Source: Channallabes apus (lineage: Eukaryota > Chordata > Actinopteri > Siluriformes > Clariidae). Taken from it: a stretch of DNA of 64,000 nt. The notes beneath the pieces were generated by a model, which saw only the letters and a program-made list of their open reading frames with translations, was not told where the DNA came from and made no database searches. The stretch covers positions 17,105,227 to 17,169,226 of the forward strand of contig CM060112.1 of NCBI GenBank assembly GCA_030522415.1. Direction: 5' to 3'. Both the position numbers and the translations under genes were made by a program. Of the stretch, positions 63,836-64,000 are shown in pieces. The number at the start of each line of letters is the position of its first letter. Positions within the stretch are counted from its first letter, which is position 1.

Positions 63836-64000
63836 CTGTCATATGGAAGAAAAAGAACCGCTTTAGAGGGACATGATGGACTGGATTTCTTGCTAACACA
63901 TAGTGGGAGAAAAAGAAACATTTGCAAATTTAAATCTGTTCATCAATTTGGCTCACTTTTTGAAAAGACATTATTTTCCTAACTTCAGTTAGACAGACAC
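61518..64000 (-). other. PITPNC1 intron sequence
   Basis: No exon recognised. It holds an (ATAG)n run (about 62434-62462), a Tc1 fossil (62924-63170), and (AC)n at 63351-63369 and (GT)n at 63803-63834. Confidence 0.6.
62924..63170 (+). pseudogene. Tc1-like transposase C-terminal fossil
   Basis: WDIPHWPSQSSDLRPIDLVF, a stop, then KQQYKAAALNAWQSIVREET and AVDSRLQEVVDCER match the Tc1 tail ([13 protein letters not shown], then L..AWQ.I.). Stops are present and the upstream half was not found. Confidence 0.75.

Noticed and set aside
1..64000. CRISPR array, operon, prophage or a plainly new multi-gene system
   Set aside because: The window is vertebrate nuclear DNA. Direct repeats seen are microsatellites, minisatellites or transposon ends; the genes are known families, and I found no cluster of unknown genes.

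Overview
The window is a piece of vertebrate nuclear genome, almost certainly a teleost fish. The genes have many short exons with GT..AG introns and no operons. The spacer DNA is crowded with fish-type Tc1/mariner, hAT, piggyBac-like, Harbinger-like, LINE and LTR sequence and long (CA)n runs. An otophysan such as a catfish is possible, but I cannot fix the species.

Three protein genes lie head-to-tail on the minus strand. Read in the direction of transcription (right to left) they are: (1) the 3' end of PITPNC1 (about 61466 to 57743), with two alternative last exons; (2) a complete 18-exon NOL11 (49802 to 40207, 726 codons plus stop); (3) the first 19 coding exons of BPTF (25383 to 2927, about 1831 codons), whose second PHD finger and bromodomain lie beyond the left edge. 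From memory, the human 17q24 region has the same order and orientation. I rebuilt all exons by splice site and reading phase, and the phases agree at every junction. A tRNA-Ser(AGA) gene lies on the plus strand at 37984-38065 between NOL11 and BPTF.

The rest is a dense transposon landscape. The most striking item is a full-length L1/Tx1-type LINE (30071-35774) flanked by a perfect 15-bp target-site duplication. ORF1 and ORF2 are both open, and all the endonuclease and reverse-transcriptase signature residues I can recognise are present. There are four near-complete Tc1-like elements (5814-7403, 17651-19269, 28178-29760, 35801-37419), each with a broken transposase, plus several Tc1 and mariner fossils. 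Non-autonomous elements are a Harbinger-like one with TTA duplication (1853-2414), a piggyBac-like one with TTAA (26717-27267), a hAT-like one carrying a solo LTR (8497-9340), a hAT-like one in NOL11 intron 1 (47994-48961) and a TA-flanked hairpin element (59643-60369). Several are nested.

Functionally the three genes are unrelated housekeeping or regulatory genes: lipid transfer (PITPNC1), ribosomal RNA transcription and processing (NOL11) and NURF chromatin remodelling (BPTF). I see no biosynthetic cluster, CRISPR array or clearly undescribed system. The most interesting signals are the intact LINE with its G-rich inter-ORF spacer, the conserved alternative ends of PITPNC1, the mirror-image CCAAT/GGCGGGATT promoter module upstream of BPTF, and the nested transposons.
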